The notes below the pieces were generated by a model, which did not search any database, had not been told where the DNA came from, and was given only the letters and a program-made list of their open reading frames with translations. Both the position numbers and the translations under genes were made by a program. 64,000 nucleotides of DNA, taken from NCBI RefSeq assembly GCF_004123675.1, contig NZ_CP035417.1, positions 1,727,501 to 1,791,500 on the forward strand. The letters are read 5' to 3'. How positions within the stretch are numbered: the stretch's first letter is position 1; each line of letters starts with the position of its first letter. Positions 9,245 to 18,178 of this stretch are shown here, piece by piece. The DNA is from Leisingera sp. NJS204 (lineage in GTDB: Bacteria; Pseudomonadota; Alphaproteobacteria; Rhodobacterales; Rhodobacteraceae).

Positions 9245-10591
9245 TCAGGCGCCCGGGTTGCAGGAACCCAGCTGACCGCCCGCGAACATCGGGTGATCCG
9301 GTGCGTATTCCACCTGCGCGCGCGGGGTGACTTCGACCACTTCCAGAAGGTCGAATTCCGAGGTCGGGTTTTCCTTGCCGCGCACAACCAGCACGTCTTT
9401 GAAGCACTGGTGGTCTTCGGCGCGGTACAATGTCTTGCCATTGCCCAGTCCGTCGAATTCAAACCCTTCCAGCGCTTCGGCAACGCCGCAGGGGTTGAAG
9501 GTGCCCGCACGTTCAACCGCATCCGCATAAAGCAGCGTCTGGCAATAGGTGGTGTGCGCGGCCTGGCTCGGCGGGAAGCCGTATTTGGTGCCGAAGGATT
9601 TGACGAACGCTTTGGAGCCTTCATCCTGCAGCGTCCAGTGCCAGTTGGTCGAGCCGTGAATGCCCTTCACGTTCTCGCCTGCACCCTTGGCCATCAGGCG
9701 GGAGTAGAGCGGCACCACGATTTCGAAGTTCTTGCCGTTCACCACCTTGTCGCGCAGGCCGAACTGCACCGCGTTGGTCAGCGAGTTCACCATGTTGCCG
9801 CCGTAGTGGTTCAGCACCAGAACGTCGGCGCCGGAATTCAGCACCGGCGCGATGTAGGAGGAGAAGTCGGTCGCGGCCAGCGGCGTGCGGACCTTGTTCA
9901 CCGTGTTCCAGCCCAGGGCCTCGGTCGCGGCTGCAATCGATTCTTCCTGGGTCCAGCCCCAGGTGTAGTCTGCGGTCAGATGATAGGCGGTGCGGTCGGT
10001 GCCATACAGGTTCTTCAGCACCGGCGCCAGCGCGGCACCCGACATGTAGCCATTGAAGAAATGGCGGAAACCGTTGGCCTTCTTGTCCTTGCCGGTGGTG
10101 TCGTTTGAGTGCGTCAGGCCGGCCATGAAGATCACACCTGCCTCCTGGCAGAGCCCCTGCACGGCGATGGCAACACCCGAGGAGGAGCCGCCGGTGATCA
10201 TCACCGCGCCGTCTTTTTCGATCATCGATTTGGCCGAGGCGCGTGCGGCATCGGATTTGGTCTGGGTGTCGCCGGTGACATATTCCACCTTCTTGCCCAG
10301 GATGCCGTTCCCCTGCAGCGCCTTGGAGCTGAAGGTGTTCATCATGCCGCCGTCGCCGCCGCCGTTCAGATGCTCGACCGCCAGCTCATAGGCGCGCAGC
10401 TCGTCGGCGCCTTCGTCGGCGTAGGGGCCGGTCTGGGGCACATTGAAGCCCAGGGTCACGGTGCCGCCGGTCGGTTCATTGGTAAAGGCCGCGGCGGAAG
10501 AGGCGGTAAAGATCGTTGGCAGCGCCATACCGGCGCCTGCGATTGCGCCGGTCTTTAAGACTCTGCGGCGCGATGCGTCAAATTCAGACAT
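9245..10591 (-). CDS. Periplasmic substrate-binding protein of liv-type ABC transporter
   Basis: A 448-residue binding protein (periplasmic-binding-protein type 1 fold) with a twin-arginine signal at the N-terminus (SRRRVLKTGAIAGAG followed by a hydrophobic run and AAAFT), so export is probably via Tat. The start MTLGFN-type core (VTLGFNVPQTGPYADEG) and ITGGSSSGVAIAVQGL are typical of amide/urea-like and branched-chain binders. The ATG at 10591 follows GGGAGGAATAC; the longer open frame to 10651 lacks support. First gene of the operon, divergent from the ScfR-like regulator. Ligand unknown. Confidence 0.9.
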   Translation of the reverse strand: MSEFDASRRRVLKTGAIAGAGMALPTIFTASSAAAFTNEPTGGTVTLGFNVPQTGPYADEGADELRAYELAVEHLNGGGDGGMMNTFSSKALQGNGILGKKVEYVTGDTQTKSDAARASAKSMIEKDGAVMITGGSSSGVAIAVQGLCQEAGVIFMAGLTHSNDTTGKDKKANGFRHFFNGYMSGAALAPVLKNLYGTDRTAYHLTADYTWGWTQEESIAAATEALGWNTVNKVRTPLAATDFSSYIAPVLNSGADVLVLNHYGGNMVNSLTNAVQFGLRDKVVNGKNFEIVVPLYSRLMAKGAGENVKGIHGSTNWHWTLQDEGSKAFVKSFGTKYGFPPSQAAHTTYCQTLLYADAVERAGTFNPCGVAEALEGFEFDGLGNGKTLYRAEDHQCFKDVLVVRGKENPTSEFDLLEVVEVTPRAQVEYAPDHPMFAGGQLGSCNPGA

Positions 10592-10692
10592 GTATTCCTC
10601 CCTAATATGATTAGTGCCTTGCAGCTCCTCACTTCTGCGCAGCACCAGCACGTTTCGTGCAAAATCAGTATGAGCGCGCTATGTAAAGCCAG

Positions 10693-10762
10693 GCAATAAA
10701 TCCCTTTTATTGCTTGAAAATTCTGTAAATAACTGAACAGTATTCAGTGATGTTCTGTAAAT
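10693..10762. promoter_or_regulatory. Divergent control region with nested repeats (liv-type operon / ScfR-like gene)
   Basis: In the 231-base gap between divergent genes: (1) an 8-bp inverted repeat GCAATAAA-tccct-TTTATTGC at 10693-10713; (2) two exact copies of TTCTGTAAAT at 10721-10730 and 10753-10762, 32 bases apart, about three helical turns; (3) a palindrome CTGAA-cagta-TTCAG at 10733-10747 centred between them. This is a plausible operator for the ScfR-like regulator on its own gene and the transporter operon. Confidence 0.5.
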
Positions 10763-10822
10763 TGTATTATATTGCAATGCAGAAAGCCGTTGAATTGACA
10801 GTGTTTTGGGAGGCCACGCATA

Positions 10823-12121
10823 ATGGCACGCGATACCCTGACCGGCAGCCGGATCCGCGAACGCAGGCTGATCCTGGGGATGCGTCAGGCCGAATTGGCG
10901 CGGGAGGCGGGGATCTCGGCCTCCTACCTCAACCTGATCGAACATAACCGGCGCAGAATCGGCGGTAAGCTGCTGGTTGATCTCGCTGGGGTGCTGGGGG
11001 TGGAGCCGTCGATGCTGAGCGAGGGGGCCGAAGCGGCTCTGATCTCTACCCTGCGCGAGGCGGCGGCGGACAGCGGGGTTCCGGTGGCCGAGCTGGACCG
11101 GGTCGATGAATTTGCCGGCCGGTTTCCCGGCTGGGCCGAGGTACTGGCAACCGGCCATCGCCGCATCGCCACGCTGGAGCGCATGGTGGAAACCCTGTCA
11201 GACCGGCTGACCCATGATCCCAATCTGGCGGCCTCGGTGCATGAGGTGCTGTCGACTGCTGCGGCGATCCGCTCTACCGCGTCGATCCTGGCGGAAACCG
11301 GCGAACTGGAGCCGGAGTGGCGCGACCGGTTCCACAAGAACCTCAACGAAGATTCCCTGCGCCTGTCCGAGAGCAGCCGGGCACTGGTGAATTTTCTGGA
11401 CGAGGGCGACACCAGCGACGACCGCCGCGGTATGCCGCAAGAGGAGGCCGAGGTCTTTTTTCAGGAAAACGGGTTTCATTTTCCTGCACTTGAGGATGGC
11501 TCCGCTGGACCCGGACAGCTGGTCCAGACCGCCCCTGCTTTGACAAGCCCGGCGGCCCGCAGCCTGGCACAGGCGGCCTTGGCGCAATACCGGGCGGATG
11601 CCTTGGCAATGCCGCTGCAGGCGATGGAGCAGGAAATCCAGGCGGGTGGGGTTGCTCCGGTGGCGATCGCGCGCCGCTTTAAGTGCGGGCTCCCTGCTGT
11701 GCTGCGCCGTCTGGCGGCGCTGCCGGAGGAGGTTCTGGGGCAGGAGGCCGGGCTGGTGGTCTGCGATGCCTCAGGCACGCTTTTGTTCCGCAAGCCTGTG
11801 ACCGGGTTTTCGATGCCGCGTTTCGGGTCGTCCTGCCCGCTGTGGCCGCTGTACACTGCGCTTGTGCACCCGAATATCCCGGTGCGGCGCAATGTTCTGC
11901 AGCAGGGGCGCAATGCGGCGGCTTTTGACTGCATGGCGGTGGCCTGGCCGCAGGAGATGCAGGATTTTGGCGCGGATCCTATGTACAGGGCGGTTATGCT
12001 GATCCTGCCCGGCGCCAAAGATGCACGGGATCCGCAGCCGGTTGGCGCCAGTTGCAGGATCTGCCCGCGCCAGGGCTGTCCGGCGCGGCGCGAGCCATCG
12101 ATTCTGAAGGAAGAGTTTTGA
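10823..12121 (+). CDS. ScfR-type XRE-family regulator (short-chain acyl-CoA responsive)
   Basis: A 432-residue regulator. Residues about 8-65 are an XRE helix-turn-helix (RRLILGMRQAELAREAGISA, then YLNLIEHNRRRI); the long C-terminal region ends with the cysteine-bearing motif CRICPRQGCPARREPSI found in the RamB/ScfR family (DUF2083-type). Known family members sense short-chain acyl-CoAs and control acetate or propionate enzymes. GGGAGG precedes the ATG. It is divergent from the liv-type operon, which it may control. The family assignment is confident; the ligand is inferred. Confidence 0.85.
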   Translation: MARDTLTGSRIRERRLILGMRQAELAREAGISASYLNLIEHNRRRIGGKLLVDLAGVLGVEPSMLSEGAEAALISTLREAAADSGVPVAELDRVDEFAGRFPGWAEVLATGHRRIATLERMVETLSDRLTHDPNLAASVHEVLSTAAAIRSTASILAETGELEPEWRDRFHKNLNEDSLRLSESSRALVNFLDEGDTSDDRRGMPQEEAEVFFQENGFHFPALEDGSAGPGQLVQTAPALTSPAARSLAQAALAQYRADALAMPLQAMEQEIQAGGVAPVAIARRFKCGLPAVLRRLAALPEEVLGQEAGLVVCDASGTLLFRKPVTGFSMPRFGSSCPLWPLYTALVHPNIPVRRNVLQQGRNAAAFDCMAVAWPQEMQDFGADPMYRAVMLILPGAKDARDPQPVGASCRICPRQGCPARREPSILKEEF

Positions 12122-12213
12122 CAGTGACACGGCCGCGGGGCTAATCTGCACAAAAATGAATGCGTCTGCGGACCGGCCTGGCCGGCAGGTGGCGCCGGGA
12201 GGAAATTCTGCTG

Positions 12214-12594
12214 ATGGGCAGGCATGTTGTTCTGATCGAAGACGAGCCGAATATCACCGAGGCCATCCGGTTTCTGCTGATACGGGACGGCTGGAGCGTG
12301 GATGCGCATACCGATGGTGCCACCGCGGTGGAGGTGATCCGCGATGCCAATCCCGATCTGGTGATTCTGGACCTTATGCTGCCGGGCAAAAGCGGTCTGG
12401 AGATTGTGCGCGAGCTGCGCAGCGAGGGTGGCATGGGCGCACTGCCGGTGCTGATGCTGACCGCCCGGGGCCAGATGCGCGACCGGGAAATGGCGGAAAA
12501 GGCGGGCGTGACCCGGTTTATGACCAAACCCTTCTCCAATGCCGAGGTACTGACGGCGGTGCGCGACCTGCACGCCCAGGCCGGCCAGGAATAA
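12214..12594 (+). CDS. CheY-like single-domain response regulator
   Basis: A 126-residue receiver domain with no output domain. It has the acidic pair ED(9-11), phosphoacceptor Asp53 in LVILDLMLPGKS, the conserved Thr in MLTAR and the Lys in MTKPF. It is first in a three-gene unit with a small membrane protein and a symporter-histidine kinase, which is presumably its kinase. GGGAGG lies 11 bases before the ATG, rather far. Related two-component pairs normally use a DNA-binding regulator, so the output here must act through another protein. Confidence 0.9.
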   Translation: MGRHVVLIEDEPNITEAIRFLLIRDGWSVDAHTDGATAVEVIRDANPDLVILDLMLPGKSGLEIVRELRSEGGMGALPVLMLTARGQMRDREMAEKAGVTRFMTKPFSNAEVLTAVRDLHAQAGQE

Positions 12595-12601
12595 TGCAGG
12601 G

Positions 12602-12934
12602 ATGACACAGGGTAGCGGCGCCGAAGAGCAAACAGGCACCCGCGCGGAACGCCAGACCTACCGCCGCCGCAGGCTGATGGATATTGCCCGCCTGCTGCCG
12701 GTTCTGGGCGCATTGCTGCTGGCGCTGCCGCTGTTGTGGCCCGAAGCCTCCACCCATCCCGCGGCGCGCGATGGTGTCAGTATGTCGTCGGCCATCATCT
12801 ATATTTTCGCCGTCTGGACCGGCCTGATCGGCGCCTGTTTTGCTTTCAGCCTCGCCGTGCAGCGTTGGGCGGATCACTGGACCGGCGGCGGGCCGGACGG
12901 GGCAGGATCTCCGGACGGAGCGGAGGACCGCTGA
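12602..12934 (+). CDS. Small two-helix membrane protein of the symporter-kinase operon
   Basis: A 110-residue protein I do not recognise by name. It has a basic N-terminus (TYRRRRLMD), two hydrophobic segments (about residues 29-46 and 63-86) and a Gly/Pro/Asp-rich C-terminal tail. Its stop overlaps the ATG of the symporter-kinase gene (TGATG), so the two are translationally coupled. By position and topology it could be a small partner of the symporter module, as DUF485 or DUF4212 proteins are for related transporters. That role is inference. Confidence 0.75.
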   Translation: MTQGSGAEEQTGTRAERQTYRRRRLMDIARLLPVLGALLLALPLLWPEASTHPAARDGVSMSSAIIYIFAVWTGLIGACFAFSLAVQRWADHWTGGGPDGAGSPDGAEDR

Positions 12935-15612
12935 TGGCCTCGCTGAATGTGCTTGCGGTTGTCTGTCTCGCCTATGTGGCGTTTCTGTTTTTCATTGCCT
13001 TCTGGGCCGACCGGATGGCAACCCGCGGCAAAAGCGCCGCCTGGATGCGTTCGCCGTTGATCTACACGTTGTCGCTGTCAATCTATTGCACCGCCTGGAC
13101 TTTTTACGGCGCGGTTGGCTATGCCGCGCGCTCAGGTCTGGAGTTCGTAACGATCTACCTTGGCCCGTCGCTGGTGATGATCGGTTGGTGGTGGGGGTTG
13201 CGCAAACTGGTGCGGATCGGGCGCAGCCAGCGGATCACGTCAATCGCGGACCTGTTGTCGTCGCGCTATGGCAAGTCGAACCTGCTGGCGGCCGGCGTGA
13301 CGATCCTCGCGGTGATTGGCGTCACGCCCTATATTTCGCTGCAGTTGCAATCCATCACGCTGTCCTTTGCCATCTTTGCCGAGGCGGATCCGCTGCGAAG
13401 CTACAACGAGACCTACACCGTATTCTGGGTGGCGGCGGGGCTGGCGGTTTTTGCCATTCTGTTTGGCACCCGCAACCTGAACGCCAATGAGCGGCACCAC
13501 GGAGTGGTAACCGCGGTGGCGCTGGAGGCCATCGTCAAGCTGGCGGCGCTGCTGGCAGTTGGGGTGTTTGTGGTCTGGGGCGTGGCCGGCGGCGTGGGAG
13601 AGACGCTGCAGAGAATAGACGCCTCGCAGATCGGTCAATGGAATGTCGATGGCAGCCGCTGGGCCACGGTTACCTTTCTGGCCGCGGCGGCCTTTGTCTG
13701 CCTGCCGCGGATGTTTCAGGTGATGGTGGTGGAGAACGAGGACGAACGCCACCTGCGCATCGCCTCCTGGGCGTTTCCGCTGTATCTGCTGCTGATTTCG
13801 ATGTTTGTGGTCCCCATCGCGGCAGTCGGGCTGGAGCTGCTGCCCGCAGGCGCCAACCCGGACATGTTTGTACTGACAGTGCCGCTGCAGCAGGGGCAGC
13901 AGGGGTTGGCAGTCCTGTCCTTTCTCGGCGGGTTTTCCTCGGCAACGTCGATGGTGATTGTGGCCGCCATGGCGCTGTCCACAATGGTATCGAACCACAT
14001 CGTGATGCCGGTCTGGCTGCGGCTGCAGAACCGCCGGGCGTCGGTTTCGGGCGATGTGCGCGATGTAGTGCTGCTGTCGCGCCGGGTATCGATCGCAGTG
14101 ATCATGGCGCTTGGGTATTTCTATTACCACCTGTCCGGCGGCGCTGCGGCGCTGGCCGCCATCGGCCTCATCTCCTTTGCCGGGGTGGCGCAAATTCTGC
14201 CCTCGCTGGTCGGCGGGCTGTTCTGGCGCGGCGCCACCCGCAGCGGCGCACTGGCCGGGCTTACGGTGGGGTTTGCCATCTGGCTCTACACCATGCTGCT
14301 GCCGGCATTGGGCGGCGGGCTCTTGCCCGAGCATATCCTGCGTGACGGCTTGTTTGGCCTTAGCTGGCTGCGTCCCGAGGCGCTGTTCGGGATCGAAGCC
14401 ATGGATCCGACCGTTCACGCCGTTTTGTGGTCGATGAGTCTGAATGCGCTGGTGTTCTGCCTGGTGTCGCTGATGAGCTTCCCCAGCCCGCTGGAGCGGC
14501 TGCAGGGTGCGCAATTTGTCAATGTCTTCGACCATTCTGCCGGCCCGCGCGGCTGGACCGGATCTGTGGCGCAATGCGAAGATCTGATGATCATGTCGCA
14601 GCGGATTCTGGGGGCTGCAGAAGCGCAAGCGTTCTTTCAGCGCGAGCGGCTGCGGCAAGGCGGCCGCGGCCCGCTGCCTGAACCGACACCGGCCTTTCTG
14701 GAACGGCTGGAGCGCGAGCTGAGCGCCTCCATCGGCGCGGCTGCAGCACATGCGATGATTGGCCAGATCGCCGGCGGCTCCTCGGTTTCAGTTGCGGATC
14801 TGCTGGCGGTTGCGGATGAAACCGCCCAGATGCTGGAGTATTCCAGCCGCTTGGAGACGCAATCGGCAGAACTGACAGCGACTGCCCGCAAATTGCGGGA
14901 AACAAACGAAAAACTTACGCAAATTTCTGAGCAGAAGGACGCTTTCCTTAGTCAGGTCAGCCATGAGCTGCGCACGCCGATGACTTCGATCCGGGCGTTT
15001 TCGGAAATCCTGCGCGATGACGGGCAGCTGAGCGCGCAGGATCAGCGTCACTATGCCGGGATCATCCACGACGAAACGCTGCGGCTGACCCGGCTGCTTA
15101 ACGATCTTCTGGACCTCAGCGTGCTGGAAAACGGCCAGGTGAGCCTCAACATGTCGGCCGGCGCCTTGCCGGACGTGCTGGACCACGCGGTGGCCGCTGC
15201 ACTGGCGGGATCAGACCGTCCGCTCAAGGTCTGCCGCAATCCCGCAACGGAAGGGGTGCGCATATCCTCCGACCTTGACCGGCTGGCGCAGGTCTTTATC
15301 AATTTGATCGCCAATGCCCAGAAGTATTGCGATGCGGCAGAGCCGGAACTGTCCATTTCCGCCTCTGCAACCAGCGGGTGGCTGCAGATCGACTTCACTG
15401 ACAACGGCAGCGGCGTGCCGACAGAATTTCAACAGATGATTTTCGAAAAGTTCTCGCGTGTCAGCCCCGAGCGGGCAGGCGGTGCGGGGCTTGGCTTGGC
15501 AATCTGCCGGGAAGTTATGCAACGGCTGGGCGGCAATGTTTCCTATCTGCCAGGGCACGGCGGCGGTGCGTTCCGGGTTTCCTTACCCGCAGCAGGCGAA
15601 AAGGCTGCGTAA
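12934..15612 (+). CDS. Sodium:solute symporter-STAC-histidine kinase fusion (CrbS-like)
   Basis: An 892-residue sensor kinase. Residues about 1-530 are an SLC5/SSS symporter domain with about 13 membrane segments; residues about 540-640 resemble the STAC linker; a coiled-coil region follows (RKLRETNEKLTQISEQKDAF). Then come the HisKA domain with phosphoacceptor His677 (SQVSHELRTP) and the ATPase domain (N-box NLIANAQKY, DNGSGVP, GAGLGLAICREV). This architecture matches CrbS/CbrA-type kinases; CrbS controls acetate use through acs. Whether transport is coupled to signalling is unknown. It overlaps the preceding gene by TGATG. No PAS domain is evident. Confidence 0.9.
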   Translation: MASLNVLAVVCLAYVAFLFFIAFWADRMATRGKSAAWMRSPLIYTLSLSIYCTAWTFYGAVGYAARSGLEFVTIYLGPSLVMIGWWWGLRKLVRIGRSQRITSIADLLSSRYGKSNLLAAGVTILAVIGVTPYISLQLQSITLSFAIFAEADPLRSYNETYTVFWVAAGLAVFAILFGTRNLNANERHHGVVTAVALEAIVKLAALLAVGVFVVWGVAGGVGETLQRIDASQIGQWNVDGSRWATVTFLAAAAFVCLPRMFQVMVVENEDERHLRIASWAFPLYLLLISMFVVPIAAVGLELLPAGANPDMFVLTVPLQQGQQGLAVLSFLGGFSSATSMVIVAAMALSTMVSNHIVMPVWLRLQNRRASVSGDVRDVVLLSRRVSIAVIMALGYFYYHLSGGAAALAAIGLISFAGVAQILPSLVGGLFWRGATRSGALAGLTVGFAIWLYTMLLPALGGGLLPEHILRDGLFGLSWLRPEALFGIEAMDPTVHAVLWSMSLNALVFCLVSLMSFPSPLERLQGAQFVNVFDHSAGPRGWTGSVAQCEDLMIMSQRILGAAEAQAFFQRERLRQGGRGPLPEPTPAFLERLERELSASIGAAAAHAMIGQIAGGSSVSVADLLAVADETAQMLEYSSRLETQSAELTATARKLRETNEKLTQISEQKDAFLSQVSHELRTPMTSIRAFSEILRDDGQLSAQDQRHYAGIIHDETLRLTRLLNDLLDLSVLENGQVSLNMSAGALPDVLDHAVAAALAGSDRPLKVCRNPATEGVRISSDLDRLAQVFINLIANAQKYCDAAEPELSISASATSGWLQIDFTDNGSGVPTEFQQMIFEKFSRVSPERAGGAGLGLAICREVMQRLGGNVSYLPGHGGGAFRVSLPAAGEKAA

Positions 15613-15696
15613 CCTGGCCCGGGGTACAGGAGTTGTTAACCTCCTTTCGGGTAAAAACGGGGAAACGGGACGTGCAAGGGGCAGGTTAAACAGCCT

Positions 15697-17040
15697 ATGT
15701 CTGAAACAGAAGCAGCAGAGGCAGGCAGCGGCAAGCAAAATGTGCTTGCACGCAAGCTGGCAGCGACAAAGGAAGGTGTTGGGGCGCTTACCAGTTCCTT
15801 GACGCTGAAAGCATTGCGCCGGTCGGTGGCGCGGGCAGCTGCGGACCTGTGCGGGTTGCCGGTGGCAGTTCTGGCAGCCCGGCAATCCAACCGCATTCCC
15901 GAGGATCTGGCTGACCAGCTGTCGGATAAGGATCTTCTGGTGGTGCTGGACTGTCCGCATGGCAGAATGGGTGCGGCCAGCATGGATGCACCCACGGTGA
16001 CAGCGCTGATCCAGCAGCAGACCATCGGTACGGTGATGGGCAAAGCACCGGACGAGCGTCACTATACTCCGACAGATGCAGCCATGACGGCAGAGTTTCT
16101 GGAACGCACCTTTGGCAAGGTGTTTGCGATGCTGGATGGCCAGGCGGATCAGGCAATCTTTACCGGTTACCGCTTTGGCGCACAGGTTGAAAATGTGCGC
16201 AGTCTGGTGCTGGGCATGGAGGCTGAGGATTACCGGGTGATCGAGCTGAACCTGGACCTGGCCTGCGGCGCCATGCAGGGCGTGATGAAGCTGATACTTC
16301 CGGAACCCACTGCCGAAGAACTGCAGGACGGCCAGGGAAGCGGTGCGCAAGGTCCATCTCTGGGCCGCAACCTTGGGGCTATCCGGGCGGAGCTGTCGGC
16401 TGTTTTGTGCAAGATGCGGGTGCCCCTGAGGGATTTTGCCGGTCTCAAGGTCGGCGATTCGCTGCCGCTGGATTCCGCCTTTCTGTATGAAACCGACCTG
16501 CTGACCATTGGCGGCCAGTCGATTGCACAGGGGCGCCTGGGCCAAATGAACGGCGCGCGTGCAGTCCGGCTGAATCAGTCCGGGGCCAGGCTGGCAGGCG
16601 ATGCCGGGGCAGAAGGAATGGGGTTCTCCGACGGGGCAGGCGCCGACATGATGGGCGGCGGACCTCCGGCGCTCGATATGGGAATTGCCGCGCAGGGCCT
16701 GCAGGACCCGATGGACGACGCGGGCCTGCCGGCATTGGAAGCGGCACCGGGTCTGGGCGGCGGCGGTCTTGGCATGGACGGCGATGGGCTTCCTGCGCTG
16801 GGTGACGGCGGTTTTGACGGCGGCATGGGCGGCATGGATGACGCAATGGGTGGAATGGGCGCAATGGATTTGCCCGGTCTCGGCGACGATGCCGCTTTGG
16901 GCATGGATGGGCTGGACGGCGGGCTGCCTGACTTGCCTGACCTTCCCGCGGTCGACTTGGGGGATTTTGACCCGGGGGATGCCGCGGCAGAAATCTCCCA
17001 ATTGGCAGGGCTGGACGGCGCATTGCCAGGAAACAACTGA
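15697..17040 (+). CDS. FliM/FliN-family (flagellar C-ring-like) protein with low-complexity tail
   Basis: A 447-residue protein. The N-terminal half resembles FliM-type middle domains (KLAATKEGVGALTSSLTLKA at the start), and residues about 235-300 form a SpoA/FliN-like domain (VPLRDFAGLKVGDSLPLDSA, LTIGGQSIAQGRLGQMNGAR). After about residue 310 the protein turns into a Gly/Met/Asp/Leu-rich low-complexity tail of about 135 residues. It is 84 bases downstream of the kinase gene with no other flagellar gene nearby. It may be a lineage-specific motor-switch component or an adaptor for the CheY-like protein upstream; the latter is speculation. Confidence 0.8.
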   Translation: MSETEAAEAGSGKQNVLARKLAATKEGVGALTSSLTLKALRRSVARAAADLCGLPVAVLAARQSNRIPEDLADQLSDKDLLVVLDCPHGRMGAASMDAPTVTALIQQQTIGTVMGKAPDERHYTPTDAAMTAEFLERTFGKVFAMLDGQADQAIFTGYRFGAQVENVRSLVLGMEAEDYRVIELNLDLACGAMQGVMKLILPEPTAEELQDGQGSGAQGPSLGRNLGAIRAELSAVLCKMRVPLRDFAGLKVGDSLPLDSAFLYETDLLTIGGQSIAQGRLGQMNGARAVRLNQSGARLAGDAGAEGMGFSDGAGADMMGGGPPALDMGIAAQGLQDPMDDAGLPALEAAPGLGGGGLGMDGDGLPALGDGGFDGGMGGMDDAMGGMGAMDLPGLGDDAALGMDGLDGGLPDLPDLPAVDLGDFDPGDAAAEISQLAGLDGALPGNN

Positions 17041-17306
17041 TTTATTAGGTTCTTTGCGCTGCGAACCGCCATCATTCAGCCCCGGAATCCAGGGCCTTTT
17101 CCCGGAGCCGCCGCGGGCAGTCAAACCCTTATAGCCGTTCCAAACGGTTGGCGGCCTGCACATTCATCCAGTGCAGGCTCTGGGTCCGGTTGACGCATTG
17201 GGTTCCGGCCAGGGGGGATCAGTATTGGTCAGATCCGGGTGTCCCGCGTCGGCCAAAGGCTTGGCCGCTGCCTGCAACATTCGACGCAGGCAGAGTTTTC
17301 ACAGGG
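17041..17306. other. Intergenic region, nothing assigned
   Basis: 266 bases between convergent genes. It contains short inverted repeats, including GCCAAAGGCTTGGC near 17262, but no open frame, promoter or RNA gene that I can support. Confidence 0.5.
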
Positions 17307-17732
17307 TTAGTTTCCCGCCAGGGAATCAAGGGCTGGCCGCAACCCGTCCAGTTGATAGCCGGCAGCCGCGGTTTTCAGCAGAATGTCATCGGCGCACATA
17401 TCGCAGGCCTGGCTGAGCGCCCAGACCACTGAACAGCGGGTGCCGGACGCGCAATAGGCCAGCACCGGGCCTTCGCAGCCTTCATACAGCGCCCGCTGGC
17501 GGGCTGCGTTCTCGGGTGTCATGGTCTGATGGGTGAGCGGCAGAACCTCGAACCGCAGGCCTGCGGCTTCGGCGGCTGCGCGGATTGCCTCTGCCTGATG
17601 GCTGGGCGGCACTTCCGCGTCCGGTCTGTTGCAGATAACCGTTTTGAAGCCGGCGCCGGCAATGGCGGGCAGGTCCTCAGCCGAGATCTGCGGCGAGACC
17701 GAATAGCGGGGGGTAATAACGCGTGCATCCAT
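17307..17732 (-). CDS. DUF442 / TIGR01244-type sulfur-transferase-like phosphatase
   Basis: A 141-residue cytoplasmic protein with a dual-specificity-phosphatase/rhodanese-like loop CASGTRC (Cys94 and Cys100), the mark of the DUF442 domain that forms the N-terminal part of Blh-type persulfide proteins. It likely handles persulfide or thiosulfate sulfur, though direct activity is poorly known. It is the last of four same-strand genes, 11 bases after a YeeE/YedE-type gene. Here the DUF442 and metallo-beta-lactamase domains are in separate genes. Confidence 0.88.
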   Translation of the reverse strand: MDARVITPRYSVSPQISAEDLPAIAGAGFKTVICNRPDAEVPPSHQAEAIRAAAEAAGLRFEVLPLTHQTMTPENAARQRALYEGCEGPVLAYCASGTRCSVVWALSQACDMCADDILLKTAAAGYQLDGLRPALDSLAGN

Positions 17733-17743
17733 ATCCTGAGTCT

Positions 17744-18178
17744 TTACGCGTTTGCGGCGCGCCGGTCCAGATGCCGGCTGAACCTGGGAGCGGCTATCAT
17801 GCCGCAGGCCATCGCCGCCAGGAACAGCGCGCCCTGCCAGCCGTTATAGCTGAGCGCGGCCATTGCAGGACCGGGGCAGAGCCCCGCCAGGCCCCATCCC
17901 GCGCCGAACAGAATGGATCCAAGGATCAGCCGCCGGTCCAGCCCGGCGCGCGGCAGGGCGGGGAAGCTGCCCCCAGCCGCAGGCTGGCGCCCTTCTGCCA
18001 GCCGCCAGGCCAGTGCCATCGGCAGCAGCGCGCCGCCCATCACAAAGCCCAGTGTGGGATCCCAGCGGCCAAAAACATCCAGCCACCCTTGTACTTTGGC
18101 GGTGTCAGTCATGCCTGACAGCATTAGTCCGGCGCCAAACAGGCTGCCTGCAATCAGCGCCAGTAAAATCCGAAGCAT
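17744..18178 (-). CDS. Half-size YeeE/YedE-type membrane protein (second subunit)
   Basis: A 144-residue membrane protein with four hydrophobic segments and the family motifs GLMLSGMTDTAKVQGWLD and GWGLAGLCPGPA, which contains the conserved Cys thought to move sulfur compounds. It pairs with the upstream half-size protein to form one YeeE-like unit (PmpA/PmpB type). The ATG at 18178 overlaps the stop of the preceding gene (ATGA), so synthesis is coupled. Confidence 0.88.
   Translation of the reverse strand: MLRILLALIAGSLFGAGLMLSGMTDTAKVQGWLDVFGRWDPTLGFVMGGALLPMALAWRLAEGRQPAAGGSFPALPRAGLDRRLILGSILFGAGWGLAGLCPGPAMAALSYNGWQGALFLAAMACGMIAAPRFSRHLDRRAANA

Noticed and set aside
13240-14751. 503-codon minus-strand frame over the symporter-kinase gene
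   Set aside because: Gln/His/Arg-rich shadow of a clear SSS-histidine kinase.
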